From: Subdoligranulum variabile
Lineage (GTDB): Bacteria; Bacillota; Clostridia; Oscillospirales; Ruminococcaceae
DNA: 64,000 nt
Reading direction: 5' to 3'
NCBI GenBank assembly: GCA_003343905.1
Contig: QAKI01000043.1
Span: 266,569 to 330,568, forward strand
The position numbers were made by a program, and so were the translations under genes. Shown here piece by piece: positions 52,619-61,142 of this stretch. Position 1 is the stretch's first letter; every line of letters begins with the position of its first letter. The notes beneath the pieces are model-generated. The model saw only the letters and a list, made by a program, of their open reading frames with translations. It had not been told where the DNA came from and did no database searches.

Positions 52619-52647
52619 TTGACAAACGCACGTTCGCGTGCTATAGT
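52619..52647 (+). promoter_or_regulatory. Strong promoter of rplJ-rplL
   Basis: Consensus TTGACA (52619-52624), 17 bases, TATAGT (52642-52647). Confidence 0.85.
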
Positions 52648-52654
52648 AATTAAG

Positions 52655-52775
52655 CTGTTTTTAAGACAGCAGGTGCCGCAAGGCATAAGGGGAACATTCC
52701 CCACCTGCCGAGAAACGTGCGTTTGATTGCTGTGCTTTCAAGCCCTTTTCCCGGCGACGGGAAAGGGGCTTTTCT
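52655..52775 (+). promoter_or_regulatory. Ribosomal protein L10 leader with attenuator
   Basis: The transcript carries the L10-leader features: GCAGGTG (52669-52675) pairs with CACCTGC (52702-52708) around a GGGGAA-rich hairpin. A terminator stem (52741-52753 with 52758-52770) and T-run follow. In Firmicutes, L10(L12)4 binds this leader and adjusts rplJ-rplL expression. The structured part is established for the family; the attenuation mechanism at this locus is inferred. Confidence 0.8.
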
Positions 52776-52833
52776 GTTACACGAAAAGTCACTTGCCGTT
52801 ACCAAACTGTAAGTGGAACGAGGTGAAATGTAA

Positions 52834-53346
52834 ATGCCCAGTGCAAAGATTCTGGAATCCAAGAAGGCTCTTGTCAAGGCGCTGAACGAGGAGATCGCTT
52901 CCTCCATGGCCGGTGTTGTTGTTGCTTACAACGGCATCAGCGTGGCGGACGACACCAAGCTGCGTAAGGAGCTGCGCGAGGCCGGCGTGCACTACATGGT
53001 CGTCAAGAACACCATGCTGCGTCTGGCCGTCAAGGGCACCCAGTACGAGGCTCTGTCCGACTGCTTCAAGGGTGACACCGCCATCGCGCTCTCTCCGGAG
53101 GACCCGGCTGCTGCGGCTCGCATCCTGTGCAAGTTCGCTGACGCCGACAAGTCCAAGCGTTTCGTCGTCAAGGGCGGCTTCTGCGACGGCCAGGTCATGG
53201 ATGCGGCCGGTATCAAGAGCCTGTCCACCATGCCCAACCGCGAGGGTCTGCTCTCCATGCTGGCCGGTTCCCTCAACGGGATCATCGGCGGTCTGGCTGT
53301 GGCCCTGCAGGCTGTTGCCGACAAGCAGGACGAGACCGCTGCCTGA
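52834..53346 (+). CDS. rplJ: 50S ribosomal protein L10
   Basis: 170 residues. The N-terminal rRNA-binding domain has the L10 pattern VVVAYNGISVADDTKLRKEL followed by VVKNTMLRLA. The C-terminal helix binds L7/L12 dimers. Expression is controlled by the L10 leader just upstream. Confidence 0.97.
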   Translation: MPSAKILESKKALVKALNEEIASSMAGVVVAYNGISVADDTKLRKELREAGVHYMVVKNTMLRLAVKGTQYEALSDCFKGDTAIALSPEDPAAAARILCKFADADKSKRFVVKGGFCDGQVMDAAGIKSLSTMPNREGLLSMLAGSLNGIIGGLAVALQAVADKQDETAA

Positions 53347-53438
53347 TCGAAGATCGGGCTGCCTGAGCGTCCCGGCGCGGCGCTCAAAAATCCTGCGCGC
53401 CGGATAACAAACCATAAAATTTAATGGAGGTAACTACC

Positions 53439-53813
53439 ATGGCTTCTGAGAAGATCACTGCCATTGTCGAGTCTGTCAAGACTATGACTGTTCTGGAGCT
53501 CAAAGAGCTCGTTGACACCATCTGCGAGGAGTTCGGCGTTTCCGCTGTGGCCGCTGCTGCTCCCGCTGCCGCCGGCGCTGCTGCTCCCGCTGAGGAGGAG
53601 AAGACCGAGTTCGACGTCATCCTGAAGGACGTCGGCGCCAACAAGATGCAGGTCATCAAGACCGTCAAGGAGCTGACCGGCGCTTCCCTGATGGAGGCCA
53701 AGAAGATGGTCGAGACTCCCGACGCCAAGCTGAAGGAGCAGGCTTCCAAGGCCGACGCCGAAGAGATCCAGAAGAAGCTGGAAGAAGTCGGCGCCAAGGT
53801 CGAGCTGAAGTAA
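53439..53813 (+). CDS. rplL: 50S ribosomal protein L7/L12
   Basis: 124 residues: an N-terminal dimer domain, an Ala/Pro-rich hinge (AAAAPAAAGAAAPA) and the C-terminal factor-binding domain with EFDVILKDVGANKMQVIKTV and GASLMEAKKMVE. The ATG at 53439 follows ATGGAGG; the ORF extends upstream but only through the ribosome site. A terminator closes the operon. Confidence 0.98.
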   Translation: MASEKITAIVESVKTMTVLELKELVDTICEEFGVSAVAAAAPAAAGAAAPAEEEKTEFDVILKDVGANKMQVIKTVKELTGASLMEAKKMVETPDAKLKEQASKADAEEIQKKLEEVGAKVELK

Positions 53814-53834
53814 TTCAGTTTCCCAGTTATTTTG

Positions 53835-53868
53835 AGCCGCACGGCATTTGCCGTGCGGCTTTTTGCTT
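53835..53868 (+). terminator. Terminator of rplJ-rplL
   Basis: A 12-bp perfect stem (53835-53846 with 53849-53860) and a two-base loop are followed by TTTTTGCTTTTT. Confidence 0.92.
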
Positions 53869-54131
53869 TTTCGTTTGTTTTTAGGGCGCCGCGATAGGCC
53901 GCCTCTGCCTGCCGGTAAAAAAGTGCCGCCGGGACCGGCCTCACCAAAAAGCAAAATCGCCGGACCCGATCGCCGCGCTGCGTTATGCGGGAAAAAGCGT
54001 GGGGCGAATGGGGCAGGGGAGGGCACGCCCCTACGGTGTGAGAATGCGCGGCAAAATGCAGGGCGCTTGCCTGCCATGTGCTTGGGCAGGCGGGGGACCG
54101 CTGTGCGTCTTTTCATAAAGGCATACAAAAA
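53869..54131. other. Gene-free region with a GC-rich repeat-like element
   Basis: No coding signal is convincing here. At 54001-54040 a segment reads, on the minus strand, CCGTAGGGGCGTGCCCTCCC, which resembles the short GTAGGGGCG-type intergenic repeats scattered through GC-rich clostridial genomes. I cannot show other copies in this window. Confidence 0.35.
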
Positions 54132-54156
54132 AGCGGCAGCGTTTCGGGCTGCCGCT
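54132..54156 (-). terminator. Terminator of the GntR/ABC operon
   Basis: AGCGGCAGC (54132-54140) pairs with GCTGCCGCT (54148-54156). On the minus strand a six-T run follows. Confidence 0.88.
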
Positions 54157-54190
54157 CTGCTGTAGTTTGGCTGTGGTCGGGGCCGGTGGC

Positions 54191-54820
54191 TCAGGTGATG
54201 TCCTGCTTTTGGTACAGAACTGTGGCGATTCGGCAGGAAACGAAGAACCAGATCAGGGAAAAGACGTTTACAACGCCGAACGCCGCCAGAGTGTGCTCCT
54301 TGACGGGCAGGAACAGGTTCGTGAGAAGCACAAGCGCCACAATGATGCCCGTTGACGCGATATAGGACATCATAAAGACGATTTGGGATTTATCGGGGTC
54401 GAAACGGTAGGCGCAGGGCAGGCTGATGCCGCCCGCCAGCAGCGCGGCGCTTATGCCGATGGATGCATACAGGGCGACGGAATCCCCGGTGATGGCCGCG
54501 CCTGTGAGCAGGAACGCCAGGCAGGGCAGCAGCGAGACCAGCACCCCTGCCGCTGCAAGCAGAAGGTAGAGCAGGAACTTTTCGCGGATGATCTGCGCCC
54601 GCGATACCGGCATGGTGAGGACGTTTTTGTTCCATTTGCAAGCGGCGTCGCTGGCGATGCTGATAAAGACCGACGTTGTGGCAGCGGCCGGGGCGATGAC
54701 CAGCAGCGCGCTGGGCTCCACCAGAAACGAAAGCCCGAATCCGATCACGATCAGGCAGACGAGCGTTATCAGAATGTTGCTTTTGGCGATGTACAGATCT
54801 TTCAGTAAAATGCCGCTCAT
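54191..54820 (-). CDS. ABC transporter permease (ABC-2 type)
   Basis: 209 residues with about six hydrophobic segments and no ATPase motif. It starts MSGILLKDLYIAKSNILIT, typical of small ABC-2 permeases coded with a GntR regulator. It is the third gene of the operon; the start overlaps the ATPase stop by four bases (ATGA). The substrate is unknown; related systems (Ytr-like) affect the cell envelope and response to lipid II-binding antibiotics. Confidence 0.82.
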   Translation of the reverse strand: MSGILLKDLYIAKSNILITLVCLIVIGFGLSFLVEPSALLVIAPAAATTSVFISIASDAACKWNKNVLTMPVSRAQIIREKFLLYLLLAAAGVLVSLLPCLAFLLTGAAITGDSVALYASIGISAALLAGGISLPCAYRFDPDKSQIVFMMSYIASTGIIVALVLLTNLFLPVKEHTLAAFGVVNVFSLIWFFVSCRIATVLYQKQDIT

Positions 54821-55671
54821 GATTGTTCCCCCTTCACATACAGAAGCATGATCTCGTCGATCGTGGCGGGCACGATCAGCGCCTTCGGGTATTTCCGCTG
54901 CAGGGCTTCCCGGTCGCTGACCAGGACCTGCCACTCGTAGTCCATTTTGCGGCAGGCGACGATGTCGGCTTTATCCAGCGCGTCGAACTGCGCCGCCCCG
55001 CATTTCATGATGCCGTACTGCTCCAGCAGTTCGTCCTTCGCCCTGGAGAAAACGACCTTCCCCTCATGGATAAAGACGATGTAATCGGCGATCTTCTCCA
55101 GGTCGCTGGTGATGTGGGACGATATCAGGATGGAATGTTCCTCGTCCTGCACAAAGGCCAGCAGCATATCCAGAATATCGTCCCGGATGATGGGGTCCAG
55201 CCCGCTGGTGGCTTCGTCCAGGATCAGCAGCTTGGGCTGGTGCGAAAGCGCCGCCGTGATGCTCAGTTTCATCTTCATGCCCCTGGAAAACTGCCGGATC
55301 GGTTTGTCGGCGGGCAGCGAGAACCGTTTGAGCATATCGAGATAGGCCCGCTCGTCCCAGGTATGATAGATGTTTTTCATGATGCGGCTGATCTTCCGGG
55401 GCGAGAGGATCTCCGGGTAATTGCTGCCGTCGAACACAACGCCGACCTGCTCTTTGGTCGCATTGTCCAGTGCGTCTTTGCCCAGGATCGAGACCTGGCC
55501 GTCCTCTTTTTGGATCAGGCCCAAAGCCGCGTTGATCGTCGTGCTTTTGCCTGCGCCGTTCTCGCCGATCAGCCCGACGATCGAGCCGCTGGGAACGCGG
55601 AATGAAACATGGTCCAGAACAAAATCCCCGTAGGTCTTGGTCAGCCCGGAAATATGCAAGGCGTCGTTCAT
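54817..55671 (-). CDS. ABC transporter ATP-binding protein
   Basis: 284 residues. Walker A is GENGAGKSTT, the Walker B region is LLILDEATSGLD, the Q-loop and the signature-like FSRGMKMKLSI are present, and the switch His is in SSHITSD. The C-terminal 70 residues form a short regulatory domain found in export systems. It works with the permease at 54191 and is preceded by the GntR gene by two bases. Confidence 0.94.
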   Translation of the reverse strand: MNDALHISGLTKTYGDFVLDHVSFRVPSGSIVGLIGENGAGKSTTINAALGLIQKEDGQVSILGKDALDNATKEQVGVVFDGSNYPEILSPRKISRIMKNIYHTWDERAYLDMLKRFSLPADKPIRQFSRGMKMKLSITAALSHQPKLLILDEATSGLDPIIRDDILDMLLAFVQDEEHSILISSHITSDLEKIADYIVFIHEGKVVFSRAKDELLEQYGIMKCGAAQFDALDKADIVACRKMDYEWQVLVSDREALQRKYPKALIVPATIDEIMLLYVKGEQS

Positions 55672-55673
55672 TG

Positions 55674-56048
55674 TCAGTCCTCCTCGTATAAAAGTGTCAG
55701 CAGGTCGTGCAGTTTGTCAAGAGAGATGCCGCTCGTGCGGGCCACTTCGATGGCTTCGGTGAAGTGTTCCTCGATTTTTTTCTGCTGTTCTTCCAGGTAA
55801 AAGTCCTGGTTCTGTGCGGATACATAGCAGCCTTTCCCGGCTGTGGTTTCGATGAATCCGTCCGCCTGCAGCAGGTCGTAGGCTTTCTGCACGGTCAGCA
55901 CGCTGATCTGCAGCGACCGGGCAAGCGAACGGATGGAGGGGAGCGCGTCGCCGGGTTTCAGTTCGCCGTTCATGACCTGGGCCTTGATCTGCGCACAGAT
56001 CTGTTCATACAGCGGCCGGCTGGTTTTGTTGCTTACTACGATGTCCAA
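55674..56048 (-). CDS. GntR-family regulator (YtrA subfamily)
   Basis: 124 residues. An N-terminal winged helix (RPLYEQICAQIKAQVMNGEL, then GDALPSIRSLARSL) and a short C-terminal dimer helix, as in YtrA regulators. The start is a TTG at 56048 after AGGCGGTG. An inverted repeat (56072-56098) just upstream is the probable operator, so the operon likely represses itself and is induced by a transported ligand. Confidence 0.9.
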   Translation of the reverse strand: MDIVVSNKTSRPLYEQICAQIKAQVMNGELKPGDALPSIRSLARSLQISVLTVQKAYDLLQADGFIETTAGKGCYVSAQNQDFYLEEQQKKIEEHFTEAIEVARTSGISLDKLHDLLTLLYEED

Positions 56049-56071
56049 GTTCCCACCGCCTTTCTGTCTAT

Positions 56072-56098
56072 CACTGTATTGCTAATGCAAGTACAGTG
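56072..56098. promoter_or_regulatory. Palindromic operator before the GntR gene
   Basis: CACTGTA (56072-56078) and TACAGTG (56092-56098) flank TTGC (56079-56082) and GCAA (56087-56090). The spacing and position before an autoregulated YtrA-type gene make this a likely binding site. Confidence 0.6.
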
Positions 56099-56143
56099 TA
56101 ACACGCAAAAGGACGGGCGTCAAGAGGGGAAAACAAAAAAATC

Positions 56144-56193
56144 GCCGCCCGAAAAAGGCGGCAAAAAAATAGGCAGCGCCGGGAGGGCGCTGC
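56144..56193 (-). terminator. Two tandem terminators after the CBS gene
   Basis: On the minus strand, GCAGCGCC/GGCGCTGC (56193-56173) with a T-run is followed by GCCGCC/GGCGGC (56162-56144) with another T-run. Confidence 0.85.
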
Positions 56194-56213
56194 ACATTCT
56201 GGTGTGGGACGTT

Positions 56214-56687
56214 TCAGGAGGAGGAAGGGGCATACTGGTGGTGGGAACTGGAACCCATGTGCGGTTTGCCGCCGCCGGAAAATGCGTCGGTGTATTTGCC
56301 GTACATCTCTTTCAGCAGCACGGTGCGGCGCACCATGCCGATAAAGACGTTCCGGTCATCGACCACCGGCACAAAGTTCTGGTCGATGGCGGCCCGCAGC
56401 AGCGTGGGCATGTCGGTGGTGACCGTCACGGCCTTGTAATCACGCCGCCGCGGAAAACTGGCGATCGGCACGTCCTCGCTGGCTTCCAGGTCCAGCCCGT
56501 GCAGATTTTTCATCCCCCAGAGGATATCCCCCTCTGTGATGGTACCTACATATTCGCCGTTGCGCTTGAGCACCGGGATCGTGGCAAAGCGGTGGTTGGC
56601 CCACTTTTCCAGCGTCTGGCGCAGGGTGAAATCTTCGTAGATATACAATACGTCCTGTTTGGGTGTCAAAAAGAATAACAGGTTCAT
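56214..56687 (-). CDS. CBS-domain pair protein
   Basis: 157 residues with two CBS modules: ATIPVLKRNGEYVGTITEGD and FVPVVDDRNVFIGMVRRTVL. Such pairs bind adenine nucleotides such as AMP or c-di-AMP. The C-terminal 20 residues (GGGKPHMGSSSHHQYAPSSS) are Gly/Ser/His-rich and look disordered. ATG 56687 is used; the GTG at 56699 abuts the AAGGAG site. It is monocistronic. Confidence 0.85.
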   Translation of the reverse strand: MNLLFFLTPKQDVLYIYEDFTLRQTLEKWANHRFATIPVLKRNGEYVGTITEGDILWGMKNLHGLDLEASEDVPIASFPRRRDYKAVTVTTDMPTLLRAAIDQNFVPVVDDRNVFIGMVRRTVLLKEMYGKYTDAFSGGGKPHMGSSSHHQYAPSSS

Positions 56688-56864
56688 GGATCGGTACACT
56701 CCTTTTGGCAGTGGGCTCTATATTCAGTATATACGTTCAGCTTGTAAACTTTGTGAATGGAATGTTAAAAAACCATTCCTCAGATTTTTATTGCAAAAGA
56801 CTGTTCAAACAGAAAAAAATGGTGTATAATAAGCCTAATTAAGCCCAACAAAGGAGGATCGCAG

Positions 56865-57218
56865 ATGATCACCAAAGTGAATCCTTACGGACATATTTCT
56901 TTGACCAACGATTATTTTTCCGGTTTGGTGGAACAGGCGGCCAAGCAGTGCTACGGCATTGCCGCTATGGGGCAGGCCCCGGCCGAAAGCGTGGTGCGCA
57001 GCGCCCTGCGCACCGGCAGCCTGCCGCCCAAGGGCGTGACCGTCACGCAGGAGAACGGCCGTCTGGTCATTGCGCTGCATATTAAAGTGGGGTATGGGCT
57101 CAATATCTCTACGATCACGCAAAGCATCACCCACCGCGTAAAGGACGAGGTCGAGCATGCTACGGGCCTCCGGGTCGCGCGTATTGATGTGTACGTGGAT
57201 GATATTTTGGCAGACTAA
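56865..57218 (+). CDS. Asp23/Gls24-family protein (YloU-like)
   Basis: 117-residue protein of the envelope-stress Asp23 family, with VNPYGHISLTNDYFSGLVEQ and VTVTQENGRLVIALHIKVGY. In B. subtilis yloU stands directly before yloV(fakA) and near recG, as here. The exact role is unknown; the family localises near the membrane. A TATAAT (56825-56830) serves as the -10; the -35 is weak. Confidence 0.9.
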   Translation: MITKVNPYGHISLTNDYFSGLVEQAAKQCYGIAAMGQAPAESVVRSALRTGSLPPKGVTVTQENGRLVIALHIKVGYGLNISTITQSITHRVKDEVEHATGLRVARIDVYVDDILAD

Positions 57219-57238
57219 GACATGAGGTGTAACATACG

Positions 57239-58924
57239 ATGATTACTGGCCAGATCTTGCGCGACGCCATTCTTTCCGGCGCCAACAACATTGCCAACCA
57301 GCGCACCCGCGTGGATGAGCTGAATGTTTTCCCTGTCCCGGACGGCGATACCGGCACCAACATGAGCATGACGGTGGGCGCCGCCCGCCGGGAACTGGAA
57401 GCCCTGCCCGATACCTGCACGGTAGAGGAAGCCAGCAAGACCGCTGCTTCCGCCATGCTGCGCGGTGCGCGCGGCAACTCCGGCGTCATCACCAGCCTGC
57501 TGTTCCGCGGCCTTTCCAAGGCGCTGAAGGGCAAGACGGAAGCCAGCGCCGCCGACCTGGCCGCGGCGCTGCAGATGGGCGTGGATGCCGCTTATAAGGC
57601 CGTCATGAAACCTACCGAGGGCACCATCCTGACCGTTACCCGCTTGGCTGCCGAGAAGGCCGCCCAGTGCACCGAGATGGAAGTCCCCGCCATGTGGGAC
57701 GCCACGCTGGCCGCCGCGCAGGAAGCCCTGAACGATACCCCCAACCTGTTGCCCGTGCTGAAAAAGGCGGGCGTCGTGGACGCGGGCGGCCAGGGCATCC
57801 TGGTCGTGTTCGAGGGCATGAAGCAGGTCTTTGACGGCGGCGAGATCGTCGCCGGTGCCGAGGTGGCCGCCAAGCCGAAGGTCTCCAGCGAGGCCGCCGG
57901 CAAGGGCGTCTTTACCGACGACCTGATGAAAGTCGAGGACATCAAGAACGGGTACTGCACCCAGTTCCTGCTGCACAAGAACCCTGATGCCAGCGTGACC
58001 CGCCTGCGGGCCTTCCTGGAATCCAACGGCGACTCTGTGGTGGTCATCGAGGATGACGACGTGGCCAACTGCCATGTGCATACCTCCGACCCCGGCATGA
58101 TGCTGTCGGAAGCCATCAAGTACGGCTACCTGACCGACTTCAAGATCGAGAATATGCACGAGCAGTTCCTGGCCCGCCAGAAGCAGGGCAAGGGGCTGGA
58201 AAAGCAGGCTGCGGCCGAGGAAGCTCCCAAAACCGAGTTCACCTATGCGGCTGTGGACCCTGAGCGTGAATACGGCTTTGTGGCCGTTGCCGCCGGCGAG
58301 GGCCTCAAGAGCGTCTTTACCGACCTGGGCGTGGATGCCGTTGTCAGCGGCGGCCAGACCATGAACCCCTCCACCGAGGATATCCTGGCGGCCATCCAGA
58401 GCGTACCGGCCAAGACCGTGCTGGTGCTGCCCAACAACAAGAACATCATCATGGCGTCGGAGCAGGCCCAGAAGCTGGCGGACCGCAAGGTCATCGTCCT
58501 GCCCACCCGCACGATCCCCCAGGGCATGACGGCCATGCTGAACTTTGACCCCGAGGCCAAGCCGGACGACAATGCCGTGAACATGATGCAGGCTGCCGAC
58601 CATGTGAGCACCGGCCTTGTGACCTACGCCGCCCGCGACAGCGAATTCGACGGCAAGACCATCAAGCAGGGCGAGATCATGGCGCTGGAGAACGGCCGCA
58701 TCGTGGCGACCGGCACCGACATCGTCAAGGTGACCTACCGCCTGGCCCGCTCCATGCGCAAGAAGGATACCCAGTTCATCACGGTGATTTCCGGCTGCGA
58801 CGTGAGCGAGGAGGACGCCGAACATACCACCGAGATGGTCCGTGCCAAGTGCGGCGGCAACATCGAGGTCAGCCATATCAATGGCGGCCAGCCGGTCTAC
58901 TACTATATGCTTTCTGTGGAGTAA
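57239..58924 (+). CDS. fakA: DAK2/DhaL-domain protein, probable fatty acid kinase (FakA)
   Basis: 561 residues. The N-terminal DhaL domain has the nucleotide- and Mg-binding VDELNVFPVPDGDTGTNMSM followed by a GARGNSGVI loop. A middle region and a C-terminal DegV-like FakA domain (STEDILAAIQSVPAKTVLVL) follow. FakA phosphorylates fatty acids held by FakB (DegV) proteins so that they can enter phospholipid synthesis. No fakB gene is in the window. Confidence 0.88.
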   Translation: MITGQILRDAILSGANNIANQRTRVDELNVFPVPDGDTGTNMSMTVGAARRELEALPDTCTVEEASKTAASAMLRGARGNSGVITSLLFRGLSKALKGKTEASAADLAAALQMGVDAAYKAVMKPTEGTILTVTRLAAEKAAQCTEMEVPAMWDATLAAAQEALNDTPNLLPVLKKAGVVDAGGQGILVVFEGMKQVFDGGEIVAGAEVAAKPKVSSEAAGKGVFTDDLMKVEDIKNGYCTQFLLHKNPDASVTRLRAFLESNGDSVVVIEDDDVANCHVHTSDPGMMLSEAIKYGYLTDFKIENMHEQFLARQKQGKGLEKQAAAEEAPKTEFTYAAVDPEREYGFVAVAAGEGLKSVFTDLGVDAVVSGGQTMNPSTEDILAAIQSVPAKTVLVLPNNKNIIMASEQAQKLADRKVIVLPTRTIPQGMTAMLNFDPEAKPDDNAVNMMQAADHVSTGLVTYAARDSEFDGKTIKQGEIMALENGRIVATGTDIVKVTYRLARSMRKKDTQFITVISGCDVSEEDAEHTTEMVRAKCGGNIEVSHINGGQPVYYYMLSVE

Positions 58925-58944
58925 GCCGACAGGAAAACGCGACA

Positions 58945-58983
58945 AAAAAGGCGAATTTGGGAAGGTTCCGAGTTCGCCTTTTT
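58945..58983 (+). terminator. Terminator between fakA and recG
   Basis: AAAAAGGCGAA (58945-58955) pairs with TTCGCCTTTTT (58973-58983), with an inner GGAA/TTCC stem. recG may be made by read-through or from its own promoter. Confidence 0.85.
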
Positions 58984-59021
58984 CTATATTCAGGATTCAA
59001 GACGAAAGGAGGGGGCGCACT

Positions 59022-61064
59022 GTGGCGGACCTGAACAGTTCCATCCAGTATCTCAAGGGCGTAGGCCCGGCCTTTGCCAAAAAGTTTGAAAAGCTGGGCA
59101 TCCGCACCATCCGGGACCTGCTGCTGTGCTACCCCCGCAAATACATCGACTACACCCGGCCCTACACCGTGGCCGCCGCGCCCTACGACGTGGACTGCTG
59201 CGTCAAGGCTACCGTGCTGCAAAAGGAACCGCCCCGGCGCATCAAGGGCGGGCGGGTGCTCAACCGGGTGCTGGCGGCGGATGATTCCGGCGTGCTGGTG
59301 CTGTCCTGGTTCAACGCCTCCTACGCGGCGGAAAAACTCGTTGCCGGGCAGACCTATTACTTTGAGGGGCGCATCGGCGGCAACCTGACCCACCGGGAAC
59401 TGCTGCACCCGCTGGTGCGCACCGAAGCCCAGGTGGCCGACAGCCCCTTTGTGCCGGTCTACCACGGCACCGAGGGCCTGCCCGCGGCCCGTCAGGCGGC
59501 GTGCGCCCGGGCGGCGCTGGCCTATGTGGACGAACTGCCCGACCCGCTGCCGCCGGAACTGCTGACGCGCTACAAGATGCCCGCCAAGGCGCAGGCCGTG
59601 CGCGCTGTCCATGCGCCGCGGGATCACGCGGACCTGGCCGCCGCCCGCCGCAGGCTGATCTTTGAAGAACTGTACCTTTTGCAGATCGGCATTTTCCTGC
59701 TGCGCAGCCACGGCCGCCAGTCCACCAGCGCCCCCATGCACCCGCTCGATATGGCGCCTTTCTGGCGCAGCCTGCCCTATGCCCCCACGGGGGCGCAGCA
59801 CCGTGCCGCCGGCGAGATCACCCGCGACCTGTGCGGGGAAGTGCCCATGAACCGGCTGCTGCAGGGCGATGTGGGCAGCGGCAAAACGCTGGTGGCCGCG
59901 GCGGCCATCTGGTTTGCCGCGCAGAACGGCTGGCAGAGCGCCATGCTGGCCCCCACCGAGATATTGGCCCGGCAGCACGCCGCCACGCTGGCCGACCGGC
60001 TGGAACCCTTCGGCGTCAATGTGACGCTGCTGGTGGGCGGCATGAAAGCCAGCGAGAAAAAGATCGCGCTGGACGCCATCGCGGACGGCCGGGCGGGGCT
60101 GGTGGTGGGCACCCATGCGGTGCTGACGGATTCGGTCCAGTTCAAAAATCTGGGGCTTGCCATCGTGGACGAACAGCATCGTTTCGGCGTGCGGCAGCGC
60201 GGGCTGCTGGCGGGCAAGGCCCAAAGCCCCCACCTGCTGGTCATGAGCGCCACGCCGATCCCCCGGACCCTGGGGCTGCTGATGTACGGCGACCTGGATA
60301 TTTCGGTGCTGGACGAACTGCCGCCCGGCCGCAAACCCATCAAGACCTGGTTCATTACCGGCAAAAAACGCCGGGATATGTACGGCTTCCTGGACAAGCA
60401 GATCGCCGCGGGCCATCAGGTGTATATCGTCTGCCCGGCCATCGAGGAAAACGAACTGGACGCCGGGATGCAGGCGGTCAAGACCTATTATGCCGAGACT
60501 GCCTGCCCGCTGCTGCCGGGCCGCCGCGTCGGACTTCTGCACGGGAAGATGAAGCCCAAGGAGAAGGACGAGGTCATGCGCCAGTTCAAAGAAGGGGAGC
60601 TGGACGTGCTGGTGTCCACCACGGTCATCGAGGTGGGCGTGGACGTGCCCAACGCCACGGTCATGGTCATCGAGAACGCCGAACGCTTCGGCCTGTCGGC
60701 GCTGCACCAGCTTCGGGGCCGTGTGGGGCGCGGTGCGGCGGATTCCTGCTGCATCCTGATCTCGGACCACGAGAGCGACTCGGTGCGGGAACGCCTGCGC
60801 TTTCTGTGCCATACCGCGGACGGCTTCGCGGTGGCAAAATACGATCTGGAGACCCGCGGCCCCGGCGACTTCTTCGGGGAAGCCCAGCACGGCCTGCCCA
60901 CCCTGCGGGTGGCGGACCTTGTGCAGGACACCCGCACGCTGCGCGTGGCGCAGGACGAGGCCAAAGCCCTGCTGGCGGCGGACCCCAACCTGACCGACCC
61001 GGCCCACCGCACCCTTTCGGACGAGGTGGAACGCCTGTTCGCCACCGCCGGGGCGATGAATTAA
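59022..61064 (+). CDS. recG: ATP-dependent DNA helicase RecG
   Basis: 680 residues. N-terminal OB wedge domain (IRDLLLCYPRKYIDYTRPY), Walker A GDVGSGKTLVA, DEQH motif (VDEQHRFGV) and QLRGRVGRG in the helicase core. It reverses stalled replication forks. Start GTG at 59022 follows AAAGGAGG; the upstream ORF lies in the fakA end. Confidence 0.96.
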   Translation: MADLNSSIQYLKGVGPAFAKKFEKLGIRTIRDLLLCYPRKYIDYTRPYTVAAAPYDVDCCVKATVLQKEPPRRIKGGRVLNRVLAADDSGVLVLSWFNASYAAEKLVAGQTYYFEGRIGGNLTHRELLHPLVRTEAQVADSPFVPVYHGTEGLPAARQAACARAALAYVDELPDPLPPELLTRYKMPAKAQAVRAVHAPRDHADLAAARRRLIFEELYLLQIGIFLLRSHGRQSTSAPMHPLDMAPFWRSLPYAPTGAQHRAAGEITRDLCGEVPMNRLLQGDVGSGKTLVAAAAIWFAAQNGWQSAMLAPTEILARQHAATLADRLEPFGVNVTLLVGGMKASEKKIALDAIADGRAGLVVGTHAVLTDSVQFKNLGLAIVDEQHRFGVRQRGLLAGKAQSPHLLVMSATPIPRTLGLLMYGDLDISVLDELPPGRKPIKTWFITGKKRRDMYGFLDKQIAAGHQVYIVCPAIEENELDAGMQAVKTYYAETACPLLPGRRVGLLHGKMKPKEKDEVMRQFKEGELDVLVSTTVIEVGVDVPNATVMVIENAERFGLSALHQLRGRVGRGAADSCCILISDHESDSVRERLRFLCHTADGFAVAKYDLETRGPGDFFGEAQHGLPTLRVADLVQDTRTLRVAQDEAKALLAADPNLTDPAHRTLSDEVERLFATAGAMN

Positions 61065-61097
61065 ATCCGTTCCGCCCTTTTATTCCCGCAGAAAGTT

Positions 61098-61106
61098 TGC
61101 TATACT
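61098..61106 (+). promoter_or_regulatory. Extended -10 promoter of the carboxypeptidase gene
   Basis: TGCTATACT: TG at 61098-61099 and -10 TATACT at 61101-61106. The -35 (TTTTAT, 61078-61083) is weak. Confidence 0.5.
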
Positions 61107-61142
61107 AAAACCAGAGACCAAACCTTGGATCAGAGGAATGCC

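Noticed and set aside
53421..54165. Frames on both strands through 53.85-54.16 kb
   Set aside because: Composition is low-complexity, there is no ribosome site, and they overlap rplL, two terminators and a repeat-like element.
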